A stretch of DNA of 58,623 nt from Peptoniphilus_A sp022767005 (GTDB taxonomy: Bacteria; Bacillota; Clostridia; Tissierellales; Peptoniphilaceae): NCBI RefSeq assembly GCF_050315115.1, contig NZ_JBNPOJ010000011.1:1-58623 (forward strand), in the 5' to 3' direction. Below the pieces are notes generated by a model, which searched no databases, was not told the DNA's origin, and saw nothing but the letters and a program-made list of their open reading frames with translations. Positions 57,100-58,623 of this stretch are shown in pieces. Position numbers and translations under genes: made by a program. Positions within the stretch are counted from its first letter, which is position 1, and each line of letters opens with the position of its first letter.

Positions 57100-57849
57100 A
57101 TGAATAAAAGTATTGAACGTAACAGAAAGCTAGTAATAGCTGCTATGCTCGGTGCAATAACAGTTGTACTTAGTATGACACCACTTGGGCTAATTCCACT
57201 TGGAGTTATTAATGCAACAACTATGCACATACCTGTAATTATTGCAGCTATCGCAGAGGGACCTGTTGTTGGTGCACTTGTTGGACTCATTTTTGGAGTT
57301 TCTTCACTCTTAAATGCAATTTTAAGAAACGCCAGTCCCGTTGCCTTTGTCTTCTACAATCCACTCATCTCAGTTGTACCTAGAGTTTTAATTGGAATAA
57401 CTTCTTATTATAGTTACACTGCAATGAAAAAACTTGAAGACAAAAATTTAAGGACTCTTACAAAAATTTTGTGGGGACTTGTTTCACTATTCTTGGCATA
57501 TCTACTTTATAAGAATATAAAAACTGGTGGATCAACTCTTAACATTACTTTTGTAGTAATACTGCTTGTATTATGTCTAGGATTTTTAATCTATTCCTTT
57601 AAGTCAAGCGAAAGGGACTTCCCTATTGCCATAGGAGCCTTTGTTGGTTCCATGACTAATACAATTTTAGTTCTAGGCGGAATTTATTTAATCTACGCAA
57701 AAAGATATGTAGAAGCACTTAACATTCCAATGGAAAGTGCAAAATCAGCAATACTTGGAGTATCTGTAACATCAGGAATACCTGAAGCAATTCTATCTAT
57801 TATCATCACTACGGCAGTTATAAAAGCTTTAAAATCAAGAAGGGGTTAA
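57100..57849 (+). CDS. ECF transporter S component
   Basis: A 249-residue membrane protein with about six helices: RKLVIAAMLGAITVVLSMTPL, the GLIFGVSSLLNAILR segment and VGSMTNTILVLGGIYL. This is the form of substrate-binding S components of energy-coupling factor vitamin transporters (an NAxxxMTPL-like start). The next gene resembles pantothenate kinase, so pantothenate or a related compound is a possible cargo. The start at 57100 has GGAGG before it. An ATG at 57055 is too far upstream of that site. Confidence 0.88.
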   Translation: MNKSIERNRKLVIAAMLGAITVVLSMTPLGLIPLGVINATTMHIPVIIAAIAEGPVVGALVGLIFGVSSLLNAILRNASPVAFVFYNPLISVVPRVLIGITSYYSYTAMKKLEDKNLRTLTKILWGLVSLFLAYLLYKNIKTGGSTLNITFVVILLVLCLGFLIYSFKSSERDFPIAIGAFVGSMTNTILVLGGIYLIYAKRYVEALNIPMESAKSAILGVSVTSGIPEAILSIIITTAVIKALKSRRG

Positions 57850-57850
57850 T

Positions 57851-58623
57851 ATGTTACTTACAATTGATATAGATAATAAAAACACTGACTTTGGTATATT
57901 CGACGAAAATAAACTTGTCACGAAATTTTCAATAATGACTGACAAAAATAGATCTGCTGAAGAAATTAAACTCACTATTAAACTTATATTGATGGATAAA
58001 AAAATTGAATTATCTGACATAAAGGATATTATTCTTTCAACAGTAGTTCCTGAACTTAATTCAAACTACGAAAATATTTCCATGGACCTCCTTGGCAAAA
58101 GTCCAATAGTTATTTCTGCTGGAGTAAAAACTGGTTTAAATATAAAATGTGAAAGTCCAAGAGAAGTTGGCACAGACAGAATTATAAAGGCAGTGGCTGC
58201 TACTAATAGGTACAAGGAAAATATTATAATTATTTCTGCCTCATCTGTTACTACAATTGACTATATCAATTCAAAAAAAGAATTTCTAGGTGGATTAATC
58301 CTTCCAGGAATAAATCTTCTTCAAGATTCATTAGTTAAGGGTAGTGCAAAACTTCCCCATGTGGAAATAAAAAAACCTGAAGACGTAATTGGCAAAAATA
58401 CAGAAAAAGCCATACAAAGAGGAATTTATTTTGGATATAAAAAGGCTGTGCTTGGAATAGTCGATGAAATTGTAAATACCTATTCCTTGAATAAAGAAAA
58501 TACAAAATTTTTAATCACAGGTTCCTTTGCCAGTCTTTTAAAAAATGAAACTTATCTCTTTGAAGAAGATCAAACACTTGGAATTGTCGGATTAAAAATA
58601 ATTTATGATTTGAACAAAAAAAG
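57851..58623 (+). CDS. coaX: type III pantothenate kinase-like protein, cut by the window end
   Basis: About 257 residues are present before the window ends. The fold is that of CoaX: MLLTIDIDNKNTDFGIFD at the start (normally D-x-G-N-T), EVGTDRIIKAVAA (normally G-x-D-R) and GGLILPGINLL near the end. The second catalytic motif, normally D-x-G-T-A-x-T-x-D, reads SASSVTTID, so the expected catalytic Asp is Ser and the Gly is Ser. The first motif is also altered. It may be a catalytically dead or repurposed paralogue rather than the working kinase. It starts two bases after the ECF S component gene. Confidence 0.8.
   Translation, partial: MLLTIDIDNKNTDFGIFDENKLVTKFSIMTDKNRSAEEIKLTIKLILMDKKIELSDIKDIILSTVVPELNSNYENISMDLLGKSPIVISAGVKTGLNIKCESPREVGTDRIIKAVAATNRYKENIIIISASSVTTIDYINSKKEFLGGLILPGINLLQDSLVKGSAKLPHVEIKKPEDVIGKNTEKAIQRGIYFGYKKAVLGIVDEIVNTYSLNKENTKFLITGSFASLLKNETYLFEEDQTLGIVGLKIIYDLNKK

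Overview
The window is AT-rich, low-GC Gram-positive DNA. Strong AGGAGG-type ribosome sites, an SLH cell-wall module on the endolysin, a valS T-box and the host gene set (L-2-hydroxyacid dehydrogenase, mtaD-like deaminase, ECF S component, type III pantothenate kinase-like protein) fit an anaerobic coccus of the Tissierellia/Peptoniphilaceae (Peptoniphilus-like). The genus is inference; no rRNA is present.

Positions 1 to about 38,060 are a prophage whose left end lies outside the window. Late genes read leftwards: HNH nuclease, methylase-like protein, small and large terminase, HK97-type portal, ClpP-like protease and capsid, connector genes, then a PBSX-type contractile tail (sheath, tube, frameshifted tail chaperone, tape measure, LysM protein, hub-NlpC/P60 fusion, XkdR, XkdS, baseplate J, YmfQ-like), tail-tip genes and a lysis cassette (XhlA-like, amidase-SLH endolysin, phosphodiester glycosidase, holin). 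Two loci with the layout of type I toxin-antitoxin modules sit in the tail-tip/lysis region.

The early region (22.7-35.4 kb, also leftwards) carries late regulator, VRR-NUC, DnaC-like loader, a DnaD-like gene broken within an 11-bp repeat array, RecT, SSB, an SbcC-like ATPase, an orphan methylase and many overlapping small genes. Two rightward genes with their own promoters interrupt it. Divergent cro/cI promoters lie at 35.45-35.54 kb. The repressor has lost the serine half of its peptidase domain. A large serine integrase ends inside a tRNA-Leu(UAG) gene on the opposite strand.

From 38.1 kb the DNA is host: 2-hydroxyacid dehydrogenase and a zinc-ribbon membrane protein; an M20 hydrolase/YfcC transporter operon divergent from a LysR regulator; a secreted repeat protein; a C39-like secreted peptidase; a small island between direct repeats derived from neighbouring genes; the folC-valS operon under a T-box; trpS, a CPBP protease and an mtaD-like deaminase; and a rightward run of TRIC channel, MTH1187-family protein, P1 peptidase, ECF S component and a truncated coaX-like gene whose catalytic motif is unusual.

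Most notable: a nine-G tract in a tail-tip gene, the dnaD repeat array, the two antisense-RNA toxin loci, a complete -1 recoding signal in the tail chaperone, the split repressor, and the coaX-like paralogue.
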